From Fimenecus sp045655645 (GTDB lineage: Bacteria > Bacillota > Clostridia > Oscillospirales > Acutalibacteraceae), in contig JAZOPS010000051.1 in the NCBI GenBank assembly GCA_045655645.1, positions 66,553 through 130,552 on the forward strand: DNA of 64,000 nucleotides, read 5' to 3'. Position 1 is the stretch's first letter. Each line of letters opens with the position of its first letter. Position numbers and translations under genes: made by a program. The notes beneath the pieces were generated by a model. It was not told the DNA's origin and did not search any database. It saw nothing but the letters and a program-made list of their open reading frames with translations. Below, piece after piece: positions 8,159-15,601 of this stretch.

Positions 8159-8422
8159 ATGCAATCGGCAAATGTTTTTCTTGGTATAATTTTTTCGATT
8201 TATACAATTATCGTTTTCATAACATATATAAAATCAAAAAAGTTTTTTACAGCATTACTTTTAACTGCTATGCAAGGCATTTGTGCTCTTTTTGCAGTAA
8301 ATTTTATTGGCAAATTCATTGAAGTGCATATACCTGTTAACTATTGGACGCTTGGACTTTCTTCAATTGGTGGTGTTGCAGGTGTAATTCTTATGTTATT
8401 ATGCGACATTTTTATGTGTTGA
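8159..8422 (+). CDS. bofA: BofA-family pro-sigma-K processing regulator
   Basis: This 87-aa membrane protein has hydrophobic segments at residues about 6-23, 31-50 and 62-85. It ends with the BofA signature VNYWTLGLSSIGGVAGVILM. In Bacillus BofA sits in the outer forespore membrane and inhibits the SpoIVFB protease that activates sigma-K; many Clostridia carry bofA although sigma-K control differs. GAGGTG lies five bases before the ATG. With spoIIR 1.6 kb away it supports an endospore-forming host. Confidence 0.85.
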   Translation: MQSANVFLGIIFSIYTIIVFITYIKSKKFFTALLLTAMQGICALFAVNFIGKFIEVHIPVNYWTLGLSSIGGVAGVILMLLCDIFMC

Positions 8423-8447
8423 AATCCCTAAAAAAGTATGCTAAAAT
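8419..8447 (+). promoter_or_regulatory. Sigma-A promoter of the UPF0126/TRIC gene
   Basis: TTGAAA and TAAAAT are spaced by 17 bp; the -35 overlaps the bofA stop codon. A perfect 6-bp palindrome hairpin GGACGC-TT-GCGTCC lies in the leader at 8460-8473 without a T run, so it is probably not a terminator. Confidence 0.6.
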
Positions 8448-8500
8448 ATTGTCGAAAAAGGACGCTTGCGTCCACTAACTTTTATTAATCAGGAGTATTT

Positions 8501-9139
8501 ATGGATACTTTTTCACTTGCAATCGAACTTTTAGGCGTTATTGCTTTTGCAATTTCTGGTGCTATGGTTGCCATTAGACGAAAAACTGACCTTTTTGATG
8601 TTATTCTTCTTGCGATTATCACGGCTTGTGGTGGCGGTCTTACAAGAGATGTCATTTTTAGCATCTCACCCCCTGCTGTTTTCACAAGCCAACACCATCT
8701 TCTCATCTGCTTACTCGTTGCTCTTTTAGTTTTTCTGTGTGCAAAGGCTTTTAAAAAGTTTTATCTTGAAAATGAAACTAAAATTGAGCATATAAACGAT
8801 GTTTTCGACGCATTGGGTCTTGGGGCATTTGCTGTTATCGGTGTTAAGGTTGCAATTCAGAATGGTTATACTGACAACGGCTTGATTTGTGTGAGTTGTG
8901 GTGTAATCACTTGTATCTGCGGTGGTATGCTAAGAGATGTTCTCACAAACTCCACGCCTTTTGTGCTTGTTAAGAGAATTTATGCCATTGCAGCTATTGC
9001 TGGTGCTTTGACATATTACATAATGTTTATTTTAAGCATAAATGACAATATTGCAATTGTTGCAGGTACACTCGTTACATTTATTTTGAGAATTCTTGCA
9101 ATGACATTCAAATGGAATATGCCAAAGGCGATAGATTGA
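8501..9139 (+). CDS. TRIC-type/UPF0126 seven-helix membrane protein
   Basis: The 212-aa protein belongs to the YadS/YicG family (UPF0126), now linked by structure to trimeric intracellular cation (TRIC) channels. It consists of two homologous halves of about 90 residues, each with three helices and the glycine-rich signature GGGLTRDV (near residue 47) or GGMLRDV (near residue 146), plus a seventh helix. Members have been proposed to conduct ions or amino acids; the substrate here is unknown. AGGAG lies seven bases before the ATG. A bidirectional terminator follows. Confidence 0.88.
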   Translation: MDTFSLAIELLGVIAFAISGAMVAIRRKTDLFDVILLAIITACGGGLTRDVIFSISPPAVFTSQHHLLICLLVALLVFLCAKAFKKFYLENETKIEHINDVFDALGLGAFAVIGVKVAIQNGYTDNGLICVSCGVITCICGGMLRDVLTNSTPFVLVKRIYAIAAIAGALTYYIMFILSINDNIAIVAGTLVTFILRILAMTFKWNMPKAID

Positions 9140-9142
9140 AAC

Positions 9143-9185
9143 AAAAAAAATTAAAGACACCTACTTTTTGGTAGGTGTCTTTTTT
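9143..9185. terminator. Bidirectional terminator
   Basis: AGACACCTAC / GTAGGTGTCT is a perfect 10-bp stem with a 6-nt loop, an A run on the left and a T run on the right. It serves the convergent UPF0126 and PH-like genes and overlaps the stop codon of the latter. Confidence 0.9.
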
Positions 9186-9822
9186 ATTCTTCAGTTTCTT
9201 CAACTTTAACTTTTGCTTTATTCTTTTTAACAGGTTTAACAACCACATCAACTGGTTTATTTGCCTCTTCTTTTTCTTCGCGAACTTTGTCGGCGATTGC
9301 TTTCTTTTTGAAATGTTCTTCATTTCTCTGTTTATGCTCTTCTTCAAGTTTTGCTGCAATGTCGCGAGCACGCTTGAAGTGACCACCCATTTTGATAAGG
9401 AACAAATCCATATCTTCAGGAGAAATTTCAACATATCTTTTTTCTTTATTGCCGCTATCTATTGAATAATGATAATAACCAATAACTAGTTTCTCTTTTG
9501 AGAGTGATGCTTGTTTGGTGTTCTTGTTTTTATTAACAGGTTTGTTATCAATCTCAAAAATATTACCATAGCCAATTCTTATTCTTATAAAAGGCCATTG
9601 GTGAATAAATATTGCTTTATCTTCAAGGACATAATATGTATTGAAAACTAATGGCAACAAAAAAACAACATCAACGATTATAAGGAAAATGCCCAAACCG
9701 TTTGTAAGACCTTTATAATAAAGGAAATATGACAAAACAAACAAGCCAATAATCAAAAGATGATATATTGCCAAAGCTATATAAAGTGCAGGGCTTATTT
9801 TACTTTTGAATTTAGTCTTCAC
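9184..9822 (-). CDS. Membrane protein with PH-like (DUF1200-type) domain and charged tail
   Basis: The likely product (212 aa) starts at a GTG at 9822 with GGGAGTGA upstream; a longer frame would run into the divergent gene. Two hydrophobic helices (residues about 8-30 and 37-58) are followed by a bacterial PH-like segment: YVLEDKAIFI, then GYGNIFEID, matching the pattern in DUF1200/bPH proteins where a short helix pair precedes the PH fold. The last 70 residues are highly charged (Lys/Glu) and probably coiled or disordered. Function is unknown; the domain suggests a membrane-associated scaffold. Confidence 0.65.
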   Translation of the reverse strand: MKTKFKSKISPALYIALAIYHLLIIGLFVLSYFLYYKGLTNGLGIFLIIVDVVFLLPLVFNTYYVLEDKAIFIHQWPFIRIRIGYGNIFEIDNKPVNKNKNTKQASLSKEKLVIGYYHYSIDSGNKEKRYVEISPEDMDLFLIKMGGHFKRARDIAAKLEEEHKQRNEEHFKKKAIADKVREEKEEANKPVDVVVKPVKKNKAKVKVEETEE

Positions 9823-9830
9823 ACAAATCA

Positions 9831-9840
9831 CTCCCGGAGG
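9831..9840. promoter_or_regulatory. Overlapping Shine-Dalgarno sites of two divergent genes
   Basis: The near-palindrome CTCCCGGAGG supplies GGAGG for the plus-strand gene starting at 9848 (TTG) and GGGAG for the minus-strand gene starting at 9822 (GTG). Only 25 bp separate the two start codons, so both promoters must lie inside the opposite coding region. Confidence 0.65.
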
Positions 9841-9847
9841 TTTTGTT

Positions 9848-10198
9848 TTGAATAATGTTAAAAAGTTTTTCGTTGGAACACTAATTGGTGCAACAAATAT
9901 AATTCTCGGCGCTGGTGGTGGAATGCTAACTGTTCCATTATATTGCAAATTAGGTATGGAACAAAGCAAAGCTCAAATCAACGCAGTTGCAACAATTCTT
10001 CCTATTACAATCATTAGTTCAATTATATATCTTCTGAACGGCAATGTCAACTTATCGGATGCTTATGTTTTCTTATTACCCGGACTTTTGGGTAGTGTTA
10101 TCGGTACTTTTTTAATCAAACGAATCAGCAATAATGCTCTATCTTTCATTTTTGCAATATTTATGATTTGGTCGGGAGTGAGACTTTTTATAAAATGA
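9848..10198 (+). CDS. TauE/SafE-family half transporter, N-terminal half
   Basis: This 116-aa protein corresponds to the first half of a TauE/SafE (sulfite/organosulfur exporter-like) permease: GTLIGATNIILGAGGGMLTVPL near the N-terminus is the family signature, and about four hydrophobic helices are visible. It starts at a TTG at 9848 with GGAGG seven bases before. Its stop overlaps the next gene by four bases (ATGA). Full-length members are about 250 aa and carry both halves, so this and the next gene probably assemble as a heteromer. Substrate unknown. Confidence 0.85.
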   Translation: MNNVKKFFVGTLIGATNIILGAGGGMLTVPLYCKLGMEQSKAQINAVATILPITIISSIIYLLNGNVNLSDAYVFLLPGLLGSVIGTFLIKRISNNALSFIFAIFMIWSGVRLFIK

Positions 10199-10554
10199 GT
10201 ATGACTTTATCAATTATCGCAGGTTTTTTAGCAGGAATTATAGGTTCAATGGGTTTCGGTGGTGGTGGAATACTTATAATATTTCTAGTTGTATTTGCAA
10301 ATGTTCCACAAATCACGGCACAAGGTATAAACTTAATTTTCTTTATCCCCTGCGCTATTCTGTCAGTAATTATTTATACCGTGAAAAAGCAAATTGATTT
10401 TAAAGAAATTACGCCTGTTATATTAGGTGGAATATTAGGTGCTATTCCCGCGAGCTTTCTTTTGAATCTAATTGACACCCGTTATCTTTCAAAAATATTT
10501 GCCGTTTTTTTGATTTCTATGGGCATTATATCGATTATGAAAATAAAAAAATAA
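10195..10554 (+). CDS. TauE/SafE-family half transporter, C-terminal half
   Basis: The 119-aa product is the second half of the split permease, with signature GFLAGIIGSMGFGGGGILII and about four membrane helices. Its ATG overlaps the stop of the first half (ATGA), implying translational coupling and equal expression. The first half ends with its own complete helix set, so this looks like a genuine two-gene arrangement and not a recent frameshift. Confidence 0.85.
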   Translation: MSMTLSIIAGFLAGIIGSMGFGGGGILIIFLVVFANVPQITAQGINLIFFIPCAILSVIIYTVKKQIDFKEITPVILGGILGAIPASFLLNLIDTRYLSKIFAVFLISMGIISIMKIKK

Positions 10555-10556
10555 TA

Positions 10557-10585
10557 TTGTATCAAAATGTTTTATATGTTAAAAT
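10557..10585 (+). promoter_or_regulatory. Sigma-A promoter of the GH-A glycosidase gene
   Basis: TTGTAT and TAAAAT are separated by 17 bp, starting directly after the TauE/SafE stop codon. Confidence 0.55.
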
Positions 10586-10613
10586 TATCCTATCAAAATT
10601 AGGTGGGATTCTT

Positions 10614-13088
10614 ATGAAAAAAAGCAAAAAAATATTATTAGGAATTTTAGGCACACTTATTTCTCTTGTTATAATTCTGGGTGTAGCTTTTATGATTATA
10701 AAAGTACCAACACTCACTATTGATTTTTCAAAGCAATCAGAATTAACAGGTCGTGCTTCGGGATTCCTTTATGGACTTGCTGAAAACGAAGTACCAACAA
10801 GTGAAATTACAGAGAGTATTGCAATAAACACGCTTGCAACAAAGCCTGCGGGTGGACTTCAGCACCCAATTGGTGATGTTAATCAAGTGTATAAAACATT
10901 CACTAACGCAGGTGGTGAATATCTTTTCATTTATACGCAAGATATGTATGATACTTGGTATTATCAGTTTGACAGTCTTGAGCTTTACAATGAGCGTGTA
11001 AAGAAAACTGTTACTGAAATGGAAAATTCAGAATATAAAGACAAGTTAGTTTATTGCATTTATAACGAAATGGACAATGGTGTGTGGTTTGGCAATCATT
11101 GGGAAGAAGCGAATCGTTATAAATTCTATGATGCATGGAAATCTACATATCAAGTGGTTAAAGACATAAATCCCGATGCTAAGATTGCAGGTCCGGGACA
11201 TTGTGGTTACAATTATGATTGGAATAAAGAATTTTTGACTTATTGCAAAGAAAATAATTGTATGCCTGATATGTTTGTATGGCACGAGCTCAATGGTGAA
11301 TATTCAGTTTATTGGATGGAGTATCGTTTTAATGAGTTCAATGAAATGTGTGATGAATTAGGTGTTGAGAGATTACCTATCTGTATTTCTGAATACGGAC
11401 TTATGCAGACTAATGGCATCCCTGGTGAATCTGTTAAATGGATATCCCGTCTTGAATCTAGCGATGTTTATGGTTGTGTTGCATATTGGAGACTTGCTAA
11501 CAACCTTGCAGAAACTGTTGCTGACGATGTGACACCTAACTCAAACTATTGGGTTTACAAATTCTATGCTGATATGAAAGGTAAGGAATTAGATGTTACA
11601 GAATGGGATTTATTCCACAGTAATATTGGCAATTGGCTCAAAGGTAAATATCCACTTCTAAACAAGGGATTTATTGGCATGTCATCTTTTGACGAAAATG
11701 AAAAGAAATTCTATATCCTTGCCGGTGGTAGCGCAGAAGACAGCAACATAAAAATTGAAAATATTGATGAAAAATATTTAAAAAATGGTGACAAGGTTAC
11801 AGTTAAGGTAATTTATGTTGATTTCAAAGGTCTTGGTGGTGCAGTTTATTCCCCTGAAGACTGCATGACAGAAATTGTTAAGGTTTCGGGTAATGCGATT
11901 AAGTTCACTCTACCTTGTGAGCGTGAAAGTCAATCATATTTTATTGAGATTACACCTTATGACAACGAAGAAGAAATCAAGAATGAAAATCGTACACTTC
12001 GTTTTGAGGCAGAAGATGCAAAATTTGATGGCAATGCTTTTGTGCCCGAATGGATTTCTTATGCAAGTTCAAAGGGTTTAGTTGTTAAAGGTCTTGATAA
12101 GGAAAGCACAATCAAATTCACAGTTGATGTAGATAAAGCTGGACTTTACGCACTTGATTTTGTTTATGCAAATGCTGGTGTCGAGGCTGGAAGAATTACT
12201 GCTGATACACAGATTTCGATAAATGGTGGTGAACAAAATGTAAAATTCCCGTCATCAATCAAAGACGAATATATGGAATGTGTTACAATTACAGCAGAAC
12301 TAAAAAAAGGTAAAAATACAATTTATATTAATGTACTTAATGATGCGGTATTGACACTTGATTTTATTGATGTTTCTCCATTCGATGATACTAATCCAGA
12401 CATTTACTTTGCACCATTACAATCTAGAAATGCTGACGAAAATGAAAATACTTGGTCAGTGGTTGTGCCTTACGATACCACTTATCAAATTAAATTGTCA
12501 AAACTTACTACAAAATTAACTGTAAACGGAATTGATAAAATATCATCAAGTGATACCGATAGCGTATTCTTGCATCGTGGTTATAATAAAATTGTTTTAG
12601 ATAATAACACTGCTATTGAACAAATTGGTCTTTATTCAAAAACATTTACACTTTCAACCATCTCCCCTGCTGATATGAAAATATTTAACGGTGCTACTGT
12701 TGAAGATGATGCAAATACAACAAGTGGCAAACGAATCGGTTGGATTGCATCTGATAAAGGTAGTTATGCTACATTTAATGTAAATGTAAAAGAAGCAGGT
12801 TATTATAATTTCACTATTGAATACGCAAACAACCAAGAAGGCGGATATCACGACTATAATGTTGACCTTGTTGAGCGTTATATCACCTTTACTGTAAATG
12901 GTGAAAACCGTGGTAATCACTTCTTCCGTAGCACATATAGTTGGGAGCATTATAAGACAAAAACTGTTGTACTTTATTTAGAAGCTGGTGACAATGAAAT
13001 CAAGCTTTCAAACGATGGTTCATACAGTTTTAACAACAAAGTAACCTATGCACCAAATATAGGTAGTATTCAGGTAAATCCATTCTAA
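10614..13088 (+). CDS. Extracellular clan GH-A glycosidase (GH39-like) with two CBM6/35-like modules
   Basis: The product (824 aa) starts at 10614 after AGGTGGG; an N-terminal hydrophobic segment (residues about 8-28) acts as signal or anchor. Residues about 40-360 form a TIM-barrel glycosidase. The acid/base is probably E152 in YNEMDN and the nucleophile E260 in ISEYG, which is the strand 4/strand 7 pattern of clan GH-A. The region GGEYLFIYTQDMYDTWYYQF precedes the catalytic Glu. Residues about 460-590 (start LRFEAEDAKFDG) and about 680-824 look like two carbohydrate-binding modules of the CBM6/35 beta-sandwich type. Substrate cannot be told; GH39-like members act on xylosides or other plant and host glycans. 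It is monocistronic, with its own promoter and terminator. Confidence 0.75.
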   Translation: MKKSKKILLGILGTLISLVIILGVAFMIIKVPTLTIDFSKQSELTGRASGFLYGLAENEVPTSEITESIAINTLATKPAGGLQHPIGDVNQVYKTFTNAGGEYLFIYTQDMYDTWYYQFDSLELYNERVKKTVTEMENSEYKDKLVYCIYNEMDNGVWFGNHWEEANRYKFYDAWKSTYQVVKDINPDAKIAGPGHCGYNYDWNKEFLTYCKENNCMPDMFVWHELNGEYSVYWMEYRFNEFNEMCDELGVERLPICISEYGLMQTNGIPGESVKWISRLESSDVYGCVAYWRLANNLAETVADDVTPNSNYWVYKFYADMKGKELDVTEWDLFHSNIGNWLKGKYPLLNKGFIGMSSFDENEKKFYILAGGSAEDSNIKIENIDEKYLKNGDKVTVKVIYVDFKGLGGAVYSPEDCMTEIVKVSGNAIKFTLPCERESQSYFIEITPYDNEEEIKNENRTLRFEAEDAKFDGNAFVPEWISYASSKGLVVKGLDKESTIKFTVDVDKAGLYALDFVYANAGVEAGRITADTQISINGGEQNVKFPSSIKDEYMECVTITAELKKGKNTIYINVLNDAVLTLDFIDVSPFDDTNPDIYFAPLQSRNADENENTWSVVVPYDTTYQIKLSKLTTKLTVNGIDKISSSDTDSVFLHRGYNKIVLDNNTAIEQIGLYSKTFTLSTISPADMKIFNGATVEDDANTTSGKRIGWIASDKGSYATFNVNVKEAGYYNFTIEYANNQEGGYHDYNVDLVERYITFTVNGENRGNHFFRSTYSWEHYKTKTVVLYLEAGDNEIKLSNDGSYSFNNKVTYAPNIGSIQVNPF

Positions 13089-13120
13089 AAATATTTATAT
13101 ATTGTGTTAAATATTTGACA

Positions 13121-13149
13121 AAAAAAGGCACTTTTTAGTGTCTTTTTTT
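13121..13149 (+). terminator. Rho-independent terminator after GH-A glycosidase
   Basis: AGGCACT / AGTGTCT (one G-T pair) with a TTTT loop is extended by A/T pairs and followed by seven T residues. Confidence 0.85.
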
Positions 13150-13187
13150 GCTATTGTGCCAAAATTATTTTTATTATTTCTTTTCTA

Positions 13188-13216
13188 TTGATAATACTAT
13201 ATTTATAATGTATAAT
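13188..13216 (+). promoter_or_regulatory. Sigma-A promoter of the oxaloacetate decarboxylase operon
   Basis: TTGATA and TATAAT are spaced by exactly 17 bp, five of six and six of six matches to consensus, 74 bp before the oadA start codon. Confidence 0.75.
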
Positions 13217-13222
13217 TATCAC

Positions 13223-13253
13223 AATACAAATTAAATTGGGAAATATTTGTATT
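13223..13253 (+). promoter_or_regulatory. Operator-like inverted repeat in the oad leader
   Basis: AATACAAAT and ATTTGTATT form a perfect 9-bp inverted repeat separated by 13 bp. It begins about seven bases after the -10 box, at the expected transcription start, where a bound dimeric repressor would block initiation or elongation. No regulator gene is adjacent. Confidence 0.5.
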
Positions 13254-13289
13254 TTAAGAATTTAAACATGTGTTTGGAGGCAAAAAACT

Positions 13290-14672
13290 ATGAAAGTACA
13301 GTTTACTGAAACCGTATTAAGAGATGCTAACCAGTCACTTATTGCGACAAGAATGCCGTTCGAAGATTTCGCACCTGTTCTTGAAAACCTCAATAAAGCT
13401 GGATACTATTCTCTTGAATGCTGGGGCGGTGCTACATTCGACTCATGTCTTCGCTACCTTAACGAAGACCCATGGGTAAGACTTCGTAACATTAAGGCAA
13501 AGTGTCCTGACACTAAGCTTCAGATGCTTCTTCGTGGTCAGAACCTTTTAGGTTACAAGCACTATCCAGATGATGTTGTTAGAATGTTTGTTAAAAAGAG
13601 TATCGAAAACGGTATTGATGTTATCAGAATTTTCGACGCACTTAACGATGTTCGCAACATACAAGTAGCAGTTGATGAAACAATTAAAAATGGTGCAATC
13701 GCATCAGGTGCTATTTCTTACACAACAAGCCCTGTTCACACACTTGAGAACTATGTGGCTCTTTGTAAAGAAATGAAAGAAATGGGTTGCTCAACAATTT
13801 GTATCAAAGATATGGCAGGCGTTATGACTCCTGTTGAAGCAAAAGACCTTGTTGGTGCAATCAAAGATGCAATGCCTGAAATGCCAGTTATTCTTCACAC
13901 TCACTGCACAACAGGTATGGCTTATATGACAATTCTTAAAGCAGTTGAAGCTGGTTGTGATATTATTGACACAGCAACATCTTGCTTCTCAGGTGGTACT
14001 GCACAACCTGCAACAGAAACTCTTTATGACGCTCTCACAGGTCTTGGCTATGAAACAGGTCTTGACAGAGATACATTAAAGGCTGTTAACGACCACTTCA
14101 AGCCACTTCGTGACCAGTATCTTGCATCAGGACTTTTAAAGCCAAAAGCACTTGTAACTGATACAGACGCTTTAACTTATAAAGTTCCAGGTGGCATGCT
14201 TTCTAATATGATGGCAAACCTTGAAGATATGAATGCTCTTGACAGAATGGAAGAAGCTCTTCTTGAAATTCCTCAAGTTCGTAAAGATATGGGTTATCCT
14301 CCACTTGTTACTCCTCTTAGCCAGATGGTTGGTAACCAAGCTGTTACAAATGTACTTGTTGGTGAAAGATATAAGAACATTTCAAAAGAAATCAAGGCTT
14401 ATATCAAGGGTGAATATGGTAAGGCTCCTGGCGAAATCGACGCTGACCTTCAGAAGAAAGTTCTTGGTGACGACGAGCCTGTAACATGCCGTTTTGCTGA
14501 TACTCTTGAACCAGCATTTGAACAAACAAAGGCTGAACTTGGCGATGTAGCTAAATCTGATGAAGATGTTCTTTCATACATTGCATTCCCTCAGCAAGCA
14601 GAAAAATTCTTTGAAGCAAGAGCTGAAAAAGAAAAGAATACATTCAGATATTCAATTAAAAAAGTAGATTAA
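13290..14672 (+). CDS. oadA: Oxaloacetate decarboxylase alpha subunit (carboxyltransferase, no biotin domain)
   Basis: The 460-aa protein is the carboxyltransferase subunit of Na+-pumping oxaloacetate decarboxylase. It moves CO2 from oxaloacetate to biotin and leaves pyruvate. The HMGL-like TIM barrel shows FTETVLRDANQSL with the metal-binding Asp, LLRGQN, the region around the catalytic Lys (ICIKDMAG), and LHTHCTTG with two metal-binding His. A PYC/OadA post-barrel domain fills residues about 300-440. Unlike classical OadA (about 590 aa) it stops before the biotinyl domain, which is encoded separately two genes on. The RBS is TTGGAGG. It is first of the four-gene operon. Confidence 0.93.
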   Translation: MKVQFTETVLRDANQSLIATRMPFEDFAPVLENLNKAGYYSLECWGGATFDSCLRYLNEDPWVRLRNIKAKCPDTKLQMLLRGQNLLGYKHYPDDVVRMFVKKSIENGIDVIRIFDALNDVRNIQVAVDETIKNGAIASGAISYTTSPVHTLENYVALCKEMKEMGCSTICIKDMAGVMTPVEAKDLVGAIKDAMPEMPVILHTHCTTGMAYMTILKAVEAGCDIIDTATSCFSGGTAQPATETLYDALTGLGYETGLDRDTLKAVNDHFKPLRDQYLASGLLKPKALVTDTDALTYKVPGGMLSNMMANLEDMNALDRMEEALLEIPQVRKDMGYPPLVTPLSQMVGNQAVTNVLVGERYKNISKEIKAYIKGEYGKAPGEIDADLQKKVLGDDEPVTCRFADTLEPAFEQTKAELGDVAKSDEDVLSYIAFPQQAEKFFEARAEKEKNTFRYSIKKVD

Positions 14673-14685
14673 GGAGAGACGAAAT

Positions 14686-15156
14686 ATGACCTTTGGCGAA
14701 GCTTTAAACGTTTCTGCAACTGGCTTTATCGTTGTTCTTATTATTCTTGCTTTACTTGCTTGTATTATTGTTGTTCTCTCAAAAGCAATTAGAATGTTTG
14801 ACGGTGACAACAAGAATAAGAAAGCTGATAAAAAAGAAGAGAAAATCTCTACACCAGCTTCTGAGCCTGTGAAAGCAGCTCCTGTTGCACCACCACAGAC
14901 AACTCAGATTCCTGCTGGATTAGAATTATATAAAACAAGCGAAAAGACAGCTGCAACAATTATGGCAATTGTTAGTCATGAAAGTGGTATTCCACTTAAT
15001 AGACTCGCATTCAGTTCAATCAGACTTGTTGATGACCTTGAACTTTACAAAACAGACGACAAGACCGCTGCAACAATCATGGCTATCGTTAGCCATCAGA
15101 GCGGAATCCCACTCGATAGACTTGTTTTCAAGTCAATTAAACTTATTGAGAAATAA
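14686..15156 (+). CDS. Oxaloacetate decarboxylase gamma-like subunit with duplicated C-terminal repeat
   Basis: The 156-aa protein has the OadG layout: one N-terminal membrane helix (residues about 12-35), a charged and Pro/Ala-rich linker, and a C-terminal segment. OadG helps assemble the complex and binds Zn2+. The C-terminus is two tandem 39-residue units, residues 79-117 and 118-156, each of the form LELYKTxxKTAATIMAIVSH followed by SGIPL; 29 of 39 positions are identical. Single copies of a related segment are what I would expect in the family, so the doubling is notable. Synonymous sites differ widely between units, which suggests an old duplication. AGGAG precedes the ATG; spacing to oadA is 13 bp. 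Confidence 0.8.
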   Translation: MTFGEALNVSATGFIVVLIILALLACIIVVLSKAIRMFDGDNKNKKADKKEEKISTPASEPVKAAPVAPPQTTQIPAGLELYKTSEKTAATIMAIVSHESGIPLNRLAFSSIRLVDDLELYKTDDKTAATIMAIVSHQSGIPLDRLVFKSIKLIEK

Positions 15157-15170
15157 AGGAGATTATTAAA

Positions 15171-15587
15171 ATGAAATATGTTGTTACATTAAACGGTATG
15201 GATTATGAAGTTGAAGTAAACGAGCTCAGCGAAGCTATGGTTACTTCTGTTGTACCTACAGCTGCTCCTGTTGCAGTTGTTGCTCCAGCACCTGTAGCTG
15301 CTCCTGTTGCAGCACCTGTTGTTGAAGCTGCTCCAGCGCCTGTTGCCCCTGCAGCACCTGTTGCAGTTGGTGACGGAACAAAAGTTACTGCTCCAATGCC
15401 TGGTACAGTTCTTTCAGTTAACATTTCAAACGGTCAATCAGTAAACGAAGGTGACGTTCTTTTCATTCTCGAAGCTATGAAGATGGAAAACGAAATCGTT
15501 GCTCCTTGCGCTGGCACAGTTAAGCAAGTTATTGCTACAAAAGGCGCATCAGTTGCTACTGACGAAGTTCTTGCAGTTATCGGCTAA
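15171..15587 (+). CDS. Biotin carboxyl carrier subunit of the decarboxylase
   Basis: The 138-aa protein carries a biotinyl/lipoyl domain (residues about 68-138) with EAMKMEN; the biotin is expected on K104. A 40-residue Pro/Ala/Val hinge (residues about 30-66) links it to a short N-terminal segment. Carried CO2 is delivered from OadA to the membrane beta subunit. It resembles GcdC of glutaconyl-CoA decarboxylase and MmdC of methylmalonyl-CoA decarboxylase in organisation. It lies 14 bp after the gamma gene with AAGGAG upstream. Confidence 0.93.
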   Translation: MKYVVTLNGMDYEVEVNELSEAMVTSVVPTAAPVAVVAPAPVAAPVAAPVVEAAPAPVAPAAPVAVGDGTKVTAPMPGTVLSVNISNGQSVNEGDVLFILEAMKMENEIVAPCAGTVKQVIATKGASVATDEVLAVIG

Positions 15588-15601
15588 TCGGAGGCTAAAA
15601 T

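Noticed and set aside
8460..8473. GGACGC-TT-GCGTCC palindrome as a terminator
   Set aside because: It has a two-base loop, no T run, and lies between a promoter and its start codon.
13290..14672. oadA truncated because the biotin domain is missing
   Set aside because: The biotin carrier is a separate intact gene in the same operon, so this is a split architecture.
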